Assembly: GCF_000183725.1 (NCBI RefSeq)
Contig: NC_014762.1
Span: 1,736,001 to 1,800,000 of the forward strand
Source: Sulfuricurvum kujiense DSM 16994
Lineage (GTDB): Bacteria; Campylobacterota; Campylobacteria; Campylobacterales; Sulfurimonadaceae
Direction: 5' to 3'
DNA: 64,000 bases
Numbering within the stretch: position 1 is the stretch's first letter; the number at the start of each line of letters is the position of its first letter. Below are positions 52,853 to 61,630 of this stretch, in pieces. Under the pieces are notes generated by a model that was not told the DNA's origin, made no database searches, and saw nothing but the letters and a program-made list of their open reading frames with translations. Made by a program: the position numbers and the translations under genes.

Positions 52853-54601
52853 TCATACTAAAGTATCAACATAAAGTGGATTCCCGACAATAAAGACATC
52901 GAATGATCCGTTTGTGTCATTGCTGACAAGGTTTGAAGCTTCACTGCTAAATGTGATATAGCTACCATCTGCAGATATAAATGGATATATCGAACGGTTA
53001 TTTCCAATCTCTCCACTAGAACTTTTTGAGATGAGTTCCAATGCTCCAGTTTGAGTGTCTTTAAGAAAAACATCACCATTGTCATTAGTATCTCCGCTAA
53101 CAAAATTGGTAGCAGACGTATAAAAGACTACGAATCTACCATCAGCCGAGATAGATGGGCTATAAGAACCGTTATTTCCCTGTTCCCCCGCTGCGGTACA
53201 AGAGATAAGAGTGGTAATTCCGGTTTGCGTATCTTTTAAAAAAATATCCGACTGACTATTCGTATCGCCGCTGACGAGGTTGGTGGCAGTACTGTCAAAT
53301 ACTACATATCTCCCATTCGAAGAGATGGATGCATTGAATGAATCGCTGTTTCCAAACGCCCCACTGGAATTCGATGATATCAGAGTAGCCGCCCCGGTTA
53401 TAGTGTTTTTGAGAAAAATATCCGAAAACCATAGTTCAATTCCATCAAATATTTGAGGTACATCACCTGCTACAATGTTTGATGAAGCAGATTCAAAGAC
53501 AACAAAATTACCATCTGCCGATATGTCCGGATACCAGGAAGCACGGTTCCCTATCTCTGAACTTGAACTCGATGATACCAAACTCGTAATGCCGGTTTGC
53601 GTATCTCGCAAAAAGATATCCCCATACCCGTTAGTATCACCATTCACAAGATTTGAAGCATCGCTTCTAAATACGACGTATCGGCCATCCGAAGAGATAG
53701 CGGTATTGTATGAATCATCATTCCCACCGTAACCATAAATACTCTGAGAGATCAACGTTGTAATACCAGTCTGTGTGTCTTTTAGAAAAACATCGCTGAT
53801 TCCCCCTGCTCCCGATATCAAATTGCTACTGTAACTTTCGAAAACAACGTATCGGCCATCCGCACTTATAACAGGAGATACAGAGGCGTCATTTCCGATT
53901 GTTCCGCTTGAAGAGGAGGATATAAGAGAGACCGTCCCTGTTTGCGTATCTTTTAGGAAAATATCTTCCTTGGCATTAGTATCACCGTTAATAAGATTTG
54001 TGGCATAACTCTCAAATGTTATATATCTGCCATCTGACGAAATAGATGAAGACAACGAACTGGAATCTCCAATCGTTCCATCCGCTGTAATTGAAACGAG
54101 AGAAATATCGGTAGCATTCCCGTTTCCGCTGTTTTGTGAAATCATATTCAATGCACTCGTAACCGATGCCGTAGTTGCATCTATTCCTGACATTACTGAA
54201 CGTGCCAATGTAGTATCATTTAAATTATTGTTGTAAAAGCTCAGACCAACCGTCTGTTTATTAGTTAAAATCGTAGCATCATCTCCAAGAGCGCCTCCGA
54301 TAAAGGCTAAAATTGCCGTATCTCTCGATACCCGCCCTGCGTCAAGTTCTCCAACCCAATATTGCAAGCCGGCCGGCTCAGCATCCCGATTGAAAAGGTT
54401 ATTGTAAATAGTATTTACAAACGTACTATTGGATGTCCCTGCAGGGTAGGCACTCTGAGTTTCAGATTGATCGAAAAAGCTTTGAGCTATCTGTTCCAAC
54501 GTCAATCCTGAGCTGTAGACCCAGTAATCAAGCCCTGCTGAGTCCGGTGCCCTATTAAAGGTAGCAACATATAGTTTTGTAACATCATTTAAAGAAGCCA
54601 T
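52853..54601 (-). CDS. DUF4214 protein with seven PD40-like beta-propeller repeats
   Basis: This is a 582-residue protein likely to be exported without a classical signal. The N-terminal ~150 residues hold DUF4214 units (LYVATFNRAPDSAGLDYWV and NLFNRDAEPAGLQYWVGEL), a domain often seen in large secreted or surface proteins. Then come seven repeats of about 57 residues with the core ISxDGRYVVFESxxSNLVxGDTNxxxDIFLKDTQTGxxxLIS, which should form a TolB-like seven-bladed propeller. Repeat DNA is similar enough that copies may recombine. It is divergent from another DUF4214 protein. Confidence 0.83.
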   Translation of the reverse strand: MASLNDVTKLYVATFNRAPDSAGLDYWVYSSGLTLEQIAQSFFDQSETQSAYPAGTSNSTFVNTIYNNLFNRDAEPAGLQYWVGELDAGRVSRDTAILAFIGGALGDDATILTNKQTVGLSFYNNNLNDTTLARSVMSGIDATTASVTSALNMISQNSGNGNATDISLVSITADGTIGDSSSLSSSISSDGRYITFESYATNLINGDTNAKEDIFLKDTQTGTVSLISSSSSGTIGNDASVSPVISADGRYVVFESYSSNLISGAGGISDVFLKDTQTGITTLISQSIYGYGGNDDSYNTAISSDGRYVVFRSDASNLVNGDTNGYGDIFLRDTQTGITSLVSSSSSSEIGNRASWYPDISADGNFVVFESASSNIVAGDVPQIFDGIELWFSDIFLKNTITGAATLISSNSSGAFGNSDSFNASISSNGRYVVFDSTATNLVSGDTNSQSDIFLKDTQTGITTLISCTAAGEQGNNGSYSPSISADGRFVVFYTSATNFVSGDTNDNGDVFLKDTQTGALELISKSSSGEIGNNRSIYPFISADGSYITFSSEASNLVSNDTNGSFDVFIVGNPLYVDTLV

Positions 54602-54805
54602 CTGAAATCCTTATTTCTACTTTGAATTTTTTATGAACCTTACTTAAATAATATGCTTTTTTTCCAAATTATTTCTTAAAATCAGTTCATATTTTTTAGG
54701 GTGACATCCATGATGACGTTTTTCTAAAAATTCTAACTTTTTTTATACTTATTGGTGTATATTTGGAAATGTCAAATTTTAATGGGAATGAGGAAGGATT
54801 TAGAT
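54602..54805. promoter_or_regulatory. Divergent AT-rich promoter region of the DUF4214 pair
   Basis: These 204 nt are very AT-rich and must drive both DUF4214 genes. TATACT at 54744-54749 is a plausible -10 for the plus-strand gene, giving a leader of about 50 nt. AGGAAGGA before 54806 is its strong ribosome-binding site. Confidence 0.4.
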
Positions 54806-57217
54806 ATGAATGATTTATTGCTATCCGAACTTTATGTTTCGATATTAAATCGGGCACCGGACGCTGCCGGACTGGCCTATTGGGTGAATGAGCTTACTCA
54901 AGGTACGATAACATTGGAACAGCTCGGTTCCAACTGGATGAACGAACAGCCGGAGGTGGTAGCATTATACCCATCAACTCTAGCCACCGATTCTTTTATT
55001 GATGCTATCTATCAAAATGTTTTGGGACGAAGTGCAGAAGCGGCAGGGCTCATTTACTGGAGTGGAGAGCTAGAAAACGGCAATGTTACCAGAAGCATTT
55101 TTGTCAACGCCATCATTAATGGCGCCAAAGCGGCTTCGGGAAGCGCCACCGATGCAGCCTACTTAAATAATCGTGCCGAAGTGGGTCTCGCATTTGCCGC
55201 AGCGAACTTAAACGATGCCACCGTGGCACGCGATATTGAATCAATCGTTACATCCGATCCAGAAACAACAGCAGCTGCATCTGCTATCATCAATCTGGTC
55301 CCTGCCGATCCAACCTCGGCTAACTTGACCGCCATTACTTCAATCATCAATCATGTGGCAGATTTAATTGCTGCATCACCTACCGCCATTACCAATATGG
55401 TCCAATACCTTGAGACCGTAGTGGCACAAATCACAGCCAATCCGACAGCAGTTATTGCAGATGTCTTAAATGCAGTTACTTCTGTTACAGCAAGTGCGGC
55501 GATAGACACCACTATTTTAGGAAGTGCAATCAGTTTAGGAACGAGCAGTGTTACATCTCCAAGTACAATCGATTCGGCTATAGAAACAGCATCAACAGCA
55601 ACACTGATACACACACAGGCAACAACAGGGATAGACACTATTTCAGGAACAGCCGCAAATGATGTATTTGTAGCCGTTGGGATTACTGCTGCGGGACAAT
55701 ATTCCGGTTCCGATACCAATTTTACCGATTTAACAACTATAAACAATTCTAGTACATCGCAAATAAATAGCGGTGATTCTTTCAACGGCGGAGCCGGTTA
55801 CAATGTATTGCATGTGTATGGAATTGCCGATTTGAGCGGGGTAACTCTCACTAATATTCAAAAAGTCATACTACACTCTGATGTCACGTTTACTGATGAG
55901 CAAATCAATGCATTAAATGCAGCCAGAGCTTCTATCGAAGGTGACGGCTCCAGTATCATGAGAGTCACAGGAGCTCCCGGTGCTACAGCAGATATGTCCA
56001 ATATACAACTTCAAGCGATCGGTCAATTTGATTTGGCACAAAGTTTAACGGCACAAATTTCACAATTGGGACTTGACCAGATAGGAACGGTTGCAGTCGA
56101 CAGTGATGCCTATATTCAAGCTGATGAAGGGTCTCTTGATTTTACCGGCAAAACTGTTTACGGAGATGGCAGTGTCAAAGATGCGAATGGTGTGACGGTT
56201 GGTACCCTAGACCAAATGAGCGGTGTAATAACCCATCTTAATACGGTTGTTACGAGTGTAGCCTCTCTCGTTGATTCAATGAATACTCTTTTAGCAATCG
56301 TACCAGGGTATACTACACAGGACACCGTAAACCTTGATGTCGCCACCATGAATCTGTATTTAGGTTCACAGACCGCATCCGATGTCATTATGGCTGGCAA
56401 TAATTCTGCATTTTTACGGGGTGGCAGTTATAACGACACCATTATCGGCGGCAACGGCACCAACTTTATTTCTGGAGCTGCCGGTGATGATACGATTACA
56501 GGTGGAGCATTACGTGATTTTATCGCCGGTGATGAGGGTAACGATACGGTTGATGGATTAGCCGGTAACGATTTTATCAATACTCAAAGCGGAAACGACA
56601 CGGTTTCAGGTGGAGCGGGACAAGATTTTATAATGCCTGGCGATGGGGCAGACACTGTTATTGTTGATAATAATACGGACTTTATCAGTCTTTACTCCAG
56701 TACCTCGCCTTCTACAACAGACGGTGCAACCGACGTAATAAAATTTACAACGGATACTGCCCTCATCGGAGGCCCAAATGTTATCGTAGGTTTCGAGAGT
56801 GCCAATGATGTACTGAAGTTTGAATCCATTATAAGCGGTTCAGGGATTACCGGCATTACTGCTGCAAACGGCATTGCTACTATCAGCAGTGCAGGAATAG
56901 CCGGATTCAATATGAGTACCGCCGCACCTGGCGGTATCCTAATCCTGACGGATAACTCGTTTATTCGAGGTGATGCCGCTTCAGCTAACGATTCATCAAT
57001 AGGCTATGACACCATATTGGGTTTGGCCGGCACCCTGGCTGGTCCAGGAGTAGGCCATCTGATTGCCGTGAATGACGGGGGAGGAAACACTAATATTTTC
57101 TATGACAGCGATGGTAGCTCTGTTCTTAATAACTGGCAGTTCGCCGTAAAAATAATAGGGGTAAGTGCCAATAATCTGAATGCAGCTTCACTTCAAATTA
57201 TCAATGAAAACACCTAA
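54806..57217 (+). CDS. DUF4214 and RTX calcium-binding repeat protein
   Basis: This 803-residue acidic, Ala/Thr/Ser-rich protein is probably secreted by a type I system. DUF4214 units occupy the first ~150 residues (LYVSILNRAPDAAGLAYWVNEL). A long low-complexity linker follows. RTX nonapeptides of the GGxGxDxUx type lie at about 530-630 (for example GAAGDDTITGG, GDEGNDTVDG, SGNDTVSGGAGQDFI), which bind Ca2+ and fold outside the cell. The start at 54806 is set by AGGAAGGA 8 nt upstream; an earlier in-frame codon is unlikely. No ABC exporter genes are nearby. Surface layer, adhesin or matrix roles are possible. Confidence 0.85.
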   Translation: MNDLLLSELYVSILNRAPDAAGLAYWVNELTQGTITLEQLGSNWMNEQPEVVALYPSTLATDSFIDAIYQNVLGRSAEAAGLIYWSGELENGNVTRSIFVNAIINGAKAASGSATDAAYLNNRAEVGLAFAAANLNDATVARDIESIVTSDPETTAAASAIINLVPADPTSANLTAITSIINHVADLIAASPTAITNMVQYLETVVAQITANPTAVIADVLNAVTSVTASAAIDTTILGSAISLGTSSVTSPSTIDSAIETASTATLIHTQATTGIDTISGTAANDVFVAVGITAAGQYSGSDTNFTDLTTINNSSTSQINSGDSFNGGAGYNVLHVYGIADLSGVTLTNIQKVILHSDVTFTDEQINALNAARASIEGDGSSIMRVTGAPGATADMSNIQLQAIGQFDLAQSLTAQISQLGLDQIGTVAVDSDAYIQADEGSLDFTGKTVYGDGSVKDANGVTVGTLDQMSGVITHLNTVVTSVASLVDSMNTLLAIVPGYTTQDTVNLDVATMNLYLGSQTASDVIMAGNNSAFLRGGSYNDTIIGGNGTNFISGAAGDDTITGGALRDFIAGDEGNDTVDGLAGNDFINTQSGNDTVSGGAGQDFIMPGDGADTVIVDNNTDFISLYSSTSPSTTDGATDVIKFTTDTALIGGPNVIVGFESANDVLKFESIISGSGITGITAANGIATISSAGIAGFNMSTAAPGGILILTDNSFIRGDAASANDSSIGYDTILGLAGTLAGPGVGHLIAVNDGGGNTNIFYDSDGSSVLNNWQFAVKIIGVSANNLNAASLQIINENT

Positions 57218-57266
57218 TCACCATACATTTTTAATACCGTTTGACTGCTTCGAAAAAGCATACAAA

Positions 57267-57288
57267 CTCCACATTTAAAAATGGGGAG
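57267..57288. terminator. Bidirectional terminator-like hairpin
   Basis: CTCCaCATTT (57267-57276) pairs with AAATGgGGAG (57279-57288), with one A/G mismatch. A further CTTCG/CGAAG pair (57248-57252 with 57289-57293) extends it. It sits between the convergent RTX and Old Yellow Enzyme genes. Confidence 0.5.
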
Positions 57289-57305
57289 CGAAGTCTAAAA
57301 AATCT

Positions 57306-58373
57306 CTAGAGCGTAGGATAATCCAGATACCCCTCTTCCCCCTGAGTATAAAAAGTCTCAGGATTCGGCGCATTCAGCTCGGCATCGGCATGAAAGCGTT
57401 CGGGAAGATCGGGATTGGCTAAAAAGAGCGCTCCGAATGCGACCGCGTCCGCCAGTCCGCTTTGAATAGCTTTGTTTCCTCTCTCTTTCGTGTAGCCGCC
57501 GTTGGCTATTAAGACCCCTTTATACGCTTCGCTCAACACACTCAAGTCAACGACATTCGCCCCGTGACGGATATCTCCTTCCAACGCATCGACGATATGC
57601 AGGTAGGCGAGATCAAATTCATTGAGTAGTTCACAGATATACGAGAAATGGTTCGCAGGATCGGAGTCTTTCATATCGTTAAACGTACCGCTGGGAGAAA
57701 GTCGCACCCCCGTTTTATCCGAACCGACCGCAGAAATCACCCCTCTGATGATTTCCAAAAGAAACTTAACACGCTTTTCGATCGTACCGCCGTAAGCATC
57801 CTCCCTGTGATTGGTACCGTCACGTAAAAACTGATCGATCAGATAGCCGTTGGCCCCATGGATTTCAACCCCGTCAAATCCTGCTTCGATCGCATTTTTG
57901 GCCCCTTGAACATACTGTGCAACAACCGTTTTGATCTCTTCGATAGTGAGCGGATGGGGTGTTACGAACTCTTTCATCCCCTCGGGAGTATAGATACTGC
58001 CGGAGGGCTTGATAGCCGAAGGGGCAAAGGGGAGTTCGCCGTTATGAAATGCGGGATGCGAGATTCGTCCGACATGCCAAAGCTGCAAAAAGATTCTCCC
58101 CCCGCTCTGATGCACCGCCTTGGTCACTTTTTTCCACCCCTCTACCTGTTCTTGGGTATGAATACCCGGAGTATGCGGATAACCGATCCCGCGCGTCGAA
58201 ATCTGGGTCGCTTCGGTGATGATGAGTCCTGCAGAGGCTCTTTGGGCATAGTAGCGTACCATCATATCATTGGGAACATTCCCCTCCGAACTTCGACACC
58301 GCGTCATCGGAGCCATAAATATCCGATTTTGCAAAGTGTAATTACCGATTTTTACAGGAGAGAACAGATCCAT
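57306..58373 (-). CDS. Old Yellow Enzyme family NADH:flavin oxidoreductase
   Basis: This is an FMN-dependent ene-reductase of the NemA/OYE group, 355 residues. Typical sequence includes KIGNYTLQNRIFMAPMTRCRS at the start, ISTRGIGYPHTPGIH, FLQLWHVGRISHP, the substrate-binding HGANGYLIDQFLRDGTNHR and the C-terminal FGALFLANPDLPER. OYE enzymes reduce activated C=C bonds, nitro compounds and electrophiles. The ATG at 58373 has GAGGAG upstream; a longer frame begins in the leader. It is a single-gene unit. Confidence 0.93.
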   Translation of the reverse strand: MDLFSPVKIGNYTLQNRIFMAPMTRCRSSEGNVPNDMMVRYYAQRASAGLIITEATQISTRGIGYPHTPGIHTQEQVEGWKKVTKAVHQSGGRIFLQLWHVGRISHPAFHNGELPFAPSAIKPSGSIYTPEGMKEFVTPHPLTIEEIKTVVAQYVQGAKNAIEAGFDGVEIHGANGYLIDQFLRDGTNHREDAYGGTIEKRVKFLLEIIRGVISAVGSDKTGVRLSPSGTFNDMKDSDPANHFSYICELLNEFDLAYLHIVDALEGDIRHGANVVDLSVLSEAYKGVLIANGGYTKERGNKAIQSGLADAVAFGALFLANPDLPERFHADAELNAPNPETFYTQGEEGYLDYPTL

Positions 58374-58499
58374 AATATACTCCTCATCAAAGATTGTGAG
58401 ACTATTGTCCCACAAACAGATTTATACAATTATGAATAATATTGAGTAATTCCTATTTGAAATAATAAACCTCTCCTTTAAAGTATCACCGTAATCTTT

Positions 58500-58518
58500 A
58501 TCACCGGTCTACGGTGAT
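58500..58518 (-). terminator. Hairpin just after the diguanylate cyclase gene
   Basis: ATCACCG (58500-58506) pairs with CGGTGAT (58512-58518) around a 5-nt loop, 1 nt past the stop of the minus-strand GGDEF gene. An alternative longer pairing TCACCGTA/TACGGTGA (58486-58493 with 58510-58517) is also perfect, so two mutually exclusive structures exist. Confidence 0.5.
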
Positions 58519-58519
58519 C

Positions 58520-59290
58520 TCATAGTCTTTTATGTTGGTACATCTTTTTATCGGCAGTATCGATAACCGAACTCCATTCATCTCTTTGTTTGAATGAAGC
58601 AACACCATAAGCAAAACTGACTTTAAAGGTATCCTCTTCAACTTTGAAAGATTTTTTTCCACAGTTCATAAGCATATGATCAATTTTTTCTTCTATCTTA
58701 GCAACCGGTTCGCCGCTGCCGAACATGACTAAGAACTCATCTCCTCCAAATCGGATGACATCTCCTCCAATCTCTTTAAGTTTATGCGCTATGTGTACTA
58801 AAATTTTATCACCGATAATATGTCCATAAGTATCGTTAATCTCTTTAAATTTATTCAAATCAATCATCACCATGACTCCGTTTCCGCGCATAGTGTGTTT
58901 ATCGCTATTAAGATAATGATCTTCAAACCATTTACGGTTATAGCTTTTGGTCAGGGCGTCTTCATAGATAATTTGCTGAAGTGCTTGAATCTCATCACGC
59001 AATACCTTTGTTTCAGACAAAACGGCAGAGAGCTTTTTTTTGTCCTCAGACTCAATCGCTTCAATAGCCTGCTCAGCACAGGCGGATAATCGAAGCACAT
59101 GATGGACAACTTTTTCATCCAGCATATCAGCATCAAGAAGCTCTTCAGGCTGAAGATCAAGATTCAGTAAATGGGCCTCCTCTGCATACAATTTCCCATA
59201 ATAAGACGGAAAAACAACTTTGAGCGCTTTAATTTTATTTTTAATATTTTCGGTAATTTGAACATGTTGTTCATGTACATTTTTTATCAT
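58520..59290 (-). CDS. Diguanylate cyclase (GGDEF domain)
   Basis: This cytoplasmic protein makes c-di-GMP from two GTP. The C-terminal GGDEF domain has DALTKSYNRKWFEDHYL, IDLNKFKEINDTYGHIIGDKIL and an intact RFGGDEFLVMF, so it should be active. The N-terminal ~110 residues are helical and of no recognised sensor type, and a short helix of EDKKKLSAVLSETKVLRDEIQALQ leads into the catalytic domain. I place the start at ATG 59290 (GAGAGG 8 nt upstream), though a GTG at 59344 keeps the frame open. There is no membrane segment. Confidence 0.85.
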   Translation of the reverse strand: MIKNVHEQHVQITENIKNKIKALKVVFPSYYGKLYAEEAHLLNLDLQPEELLDADMLDEKVVHHVLRLSACAEQAIEAIESEDKKKLSAVLSETKVLRDEIQALQQIIYEDALTKSYNRKWFEDHYLNSDKHTMRGNGVMVMIDLNKFKEINDTYGHIIGDKILVHIAHKLKEIGGDVIRFGGDEFLVMFGSGEPVAKIEEKIDHMLMNCGKKSFKVEEDTFKVSFAYGVASFKQRDEWSSVIDTADKKMYQHKRL

Positions 59291-59474
59291 TGCCATATCC
59301 TCTCGATTGATCCAATGCGGTGCTTCATCTCTTGCGGCTACCACTGTTGTATTGTTATCCCGTTATTTTAGGAAACATAAAATACACTCTAGTATTCATG
59401 CAAGTATAAAATAGATATGTTTGATGAGTGTTGGGTGTATACTAAACGTATTATATGTAGAGCAAAGGATTGAT

Positions 59475-60326
59475 TTGGATTTAACGCTTTTAACAATCAC
59501 CTATTCGATAGGTATCATTCTTCTTTTACTGGCAATGTTAATCTATTGGAATGGGCGGTTGCGCGGGGAAATTGCACAGAAACAACAGGCATTGGAAGAG
59601 AGGGATATTTTACAGAAACAGCAGGATTTTTTCATCCGCAAAATGGTTCACGAAATGAACACGCCTCTCAGTGCAATCGAGCTCAATATTTCCGTCATGA
59701 TGCGCGACTATCCCAATGTGCGCAATCTTGAGATGATCAAAAGCTCAGCCCGTATTCTATCGACGATCTATGACGATATTGCCTTTTTATCCCGAAAAGA
59801 ATTCCTTTGCCCTGTACCCGAATGGATCAATATCGAAGAGTTTATTGCGGACCGCATCCTCTATTTTGATGCCATGCTCTCGGTTAAAGAGATCGTGATC
59901 GAAATGGAGATCGATGAAGGGTATGAAATTCATATGTCCCGTACGGAACTACAAAGACTCATCGACAACAATCTCTCCAATGCCGTCAAATATACGCAGA
60001 AACACGGCGAAATTATCATCATCGTCATCTCCAAAGAATCCGATGGACTTCTGCTCACATTCAAAGACAACGGTATCGGTATGTCCGAAGAAGAGCGGCA
60101 AAAACTTTTCGAAGTTTACTATCGCGGAAATGCCCATCATCAGGGATTGGGGTTAGGAATGAGTATTATCAAAGATATCTGTGACGCCAACGCCATCTCC
60201 ATCCGTGTTGAAAGCGTAAAAGGGGAAGGCAGTTCCTTTACTTACAACATTCCCGAAACACTCATACGTCAAACATCCATCAAACAGTCCGATGCTATAC
60301 TCCGCAAAATAGAAGCAAGGAAATGA
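59475..60326 (+). CDS. Membrane-bound histidine kinase
   Basis: This is the sensor kinase of a two-component pair, 283 residues from the chosen start. One N-terminal membrane helix (~5-25) leads straight into a coiled coil, then the H-box FIRKMVHEMNTPLSAIELN and the ATP-binding domain (N box NNLSNAVKYTQ, G1 DNGIGMSEEE, GLGLGMSIIKDI). There is no periplasmic sensor, so it may sense in or at the membrane or through a partner. The TTG at 59475 is preferred because AAAGG lies 6 nt before it; TTG/ATG at 59421/59424 would add 17-18 residues with no ribosome-binding site. The response regulator follows 10 nt later. Confidence 0.85.
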   Translation: MDLTLLTITYSIGIILLLLAMLIYWNGRLRGEIAQKQQALEERDILQKQQDFFIRKMVHEMNTPLSAIELNISVMMRDYPNVRNLEMIKSSARILSTIYDDIAFLSRKEFLCPVPEWINIEEFIADRILYFDAMLSVKEIVIEMEIDEGYEIHMSRTELQRLIDNNLSNAVKYTQKHGEIIIIVISKESDGLLLTFKDNGIGMSEEERQKLFEVYYRGNAHHQGLGLGMSIIKDICDANAISIRVESVKGEGSSFTYNIPETLIRQTSIKQSDAILRKIEARK

Positions 60327-60336
60327 AAGAAAAACG

Positions 60337-60999
60337 ATGAGAGCACTCCTTCTTGAAGACGATTATGCATTCAATACTCTCATTGCCGAAGAGCTGATAC
60401 GTCTTGGGTTTTCAGTCGATTCGTGTTTCGAAGGAGAATGCGCCATAAACGCCGTTTATACACAACAGCATGACCTCTATATAATCGATATCAATGTTCC
60501 CTCCTTCAACGGCTTCGAAGTACTCACATATATCCGGGAACGCTATGCGAACACTCCCGCACTCATTATCACGACCCATTCGGAAATCGAATACCTCAAA
60601 AAAGGATTCGCCCTTGGCTGCCACGATTACCTCAAAAAGCCTTTCGAGATGGAAGAACTCATGATCCGTATTCATAATGCGTTACGCCTCTCAAATCCGC
60701 AGCAGCGGGACGATAGACTTGCCCTTTCGCAAGGATATACCTATTCGCTGATCACCGGCGAACTTTATTACCATGATATCCTTGTCGAATTGACGCGAAT
60801 CGAATCTCTTCTGCTCCGTGTTCTGATACAAAATATCGGCAATGTCGTCGGCTCGGATACCATACAAAACTATGTTTGGAACAACGAAGAGATTTCACCT
60901 TCAACCATGCGCTACTGGGTTCACCGTCTGATGAAAAAACTCAAAAGCGGTATGATTGTCAACGTCCGAGGAGTCGGTTATCGTCTTCGAAAACTGTAA
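60337..60999 (+). CDS. OmpR/PhoB-family response regulator
   Basis: This 220-residue DNA-binding response regulator has a receiver domain with LLEDDYAFN, the phospho-accepting Asp in LYIIDINVPSFNG and the Lys in YLKKPFEMEEL. The C-terminal winged helix contains LTRIESLLLRVLIQNIGNVV and MRYWVHRLMKKLKSGMIVNVRGVGYRL. It is the clear partner of the kinase just upstream. Target genes may include the adjacent SCO and hybrid-kinase genes 74 nt downstream; this is inferred from position. Confidence 0.93.
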   Translation: MRALLLEDDYAFNTLIAEELIRLGFSVDSCFEGECAINAVYTQQHDLYIIDINVPSFNGFEVLTYIRERYANTPALIITTHSEIEYLKKGFALGCHDYLKKPFEMEELMIRIHNALRLSNPQQRDDRLALSQGYTYSLITGELYYHDILVELTRIESLLLRVLIQNIGNVVGSDTIQNYVWNNEEISPSTMRYWVHRLMKKLKSGMIVNVRGVGYRLRKL

Positions 61000-61072
61000 A
61001 TATCCATTCTCCATCAAACACTCACCCAACATTTCTATATTACACTTTTACAAACAAAAGCAAAGGTTTCAT

Positions 61073-61630
61073 TTGAAAAAAAATATTGCAGGCTTTATAC
61101 TTCTGTTCTTAATGCTTTCTCTGTTGATGATTTTTCCTCTGACTGCCAATTTTTTTACCGAAGAGACCCGCTCGGTCAAAATAAACCAATCGGATATTTT
61201 TGTGCCGTTTTTGGAACACGAGACGACAAAGGCGGTTTTTGTCTATTTCGGATATGTCGGATGCACCGCCATATGTATCCCGACACTCAATGATTTCACC
61301 CCTATGTACCGCCGAATACATGAACACTATCCCGATACTGCATTTTATTTTGTCAATCTTAATCCGACACAGCCGAAGGAATGGGTTGAGCCGTTCGCAA
61401 AAAGTTTTGATCCGACATTTCACGGCATCTATGCAACCGCATCCGAAGTTGACCGATTTGAGCGCAATTTTCATCTTGCCCTCACACCGTACAATGAGGA
61501 GATGTCCCACTCCTCTAACCTTTATCTATTGATCCGTGAACAAAATCACTATGTTTTGAAACGAATCTATGTGACCCATCCCTATTCTGAAGATGTGATC
61601 ATCGATGATTTAGAAAGCTTAATCGTATGA
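61073..61630 (+). CDS. SCO1/SenC-family copper/thiol protein (second copy)
   Basis: This 185-residue SCO protein has an N-terminal anchor helix (KNIAGFILLFLMLSLLMIF). Its periplasmic thioredoxin-like domain has the ligand motif CxxxC in FGYVGCTAICIPTLNDF and the distal His in MSHSSNLYLLI. The start is a TTG at 61073 with AAAGG upstream; longer open frames run back into the response-regulator gene. It overlaps the hybrid kinase by 4 nt. It is a paralogue of the SCO at 18699, which likewise overlaps a six-helix sensor gene by 4 nt, pointing to a SCO-sensor functional pair. Confidence 0.85.
   Translation: MKKNIAGFILLFLMLSLLMIFPLTANFFTEETRSVKINQSDIFVPFLEHETTKAVFVYFGYVGCTAICIPTLNDFTPMYRRIHEHYPDTAFYFVNLNPTQPKEWVEPFAKSFDPTFHGIYATASEVDRFERNFHLALTPYNEEMSHSSNLYLLIREQNHYVLKRIYVTHPYSEDVIIDDLESLIV

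Noticed and set aside
52860-54080. Regularly spaced repeats that could suggest a CRISPR array
   Set aside because: Repeat spacing is ~170 nt, in frame, and codes for PD40 propeller blades with no constant short repeat.
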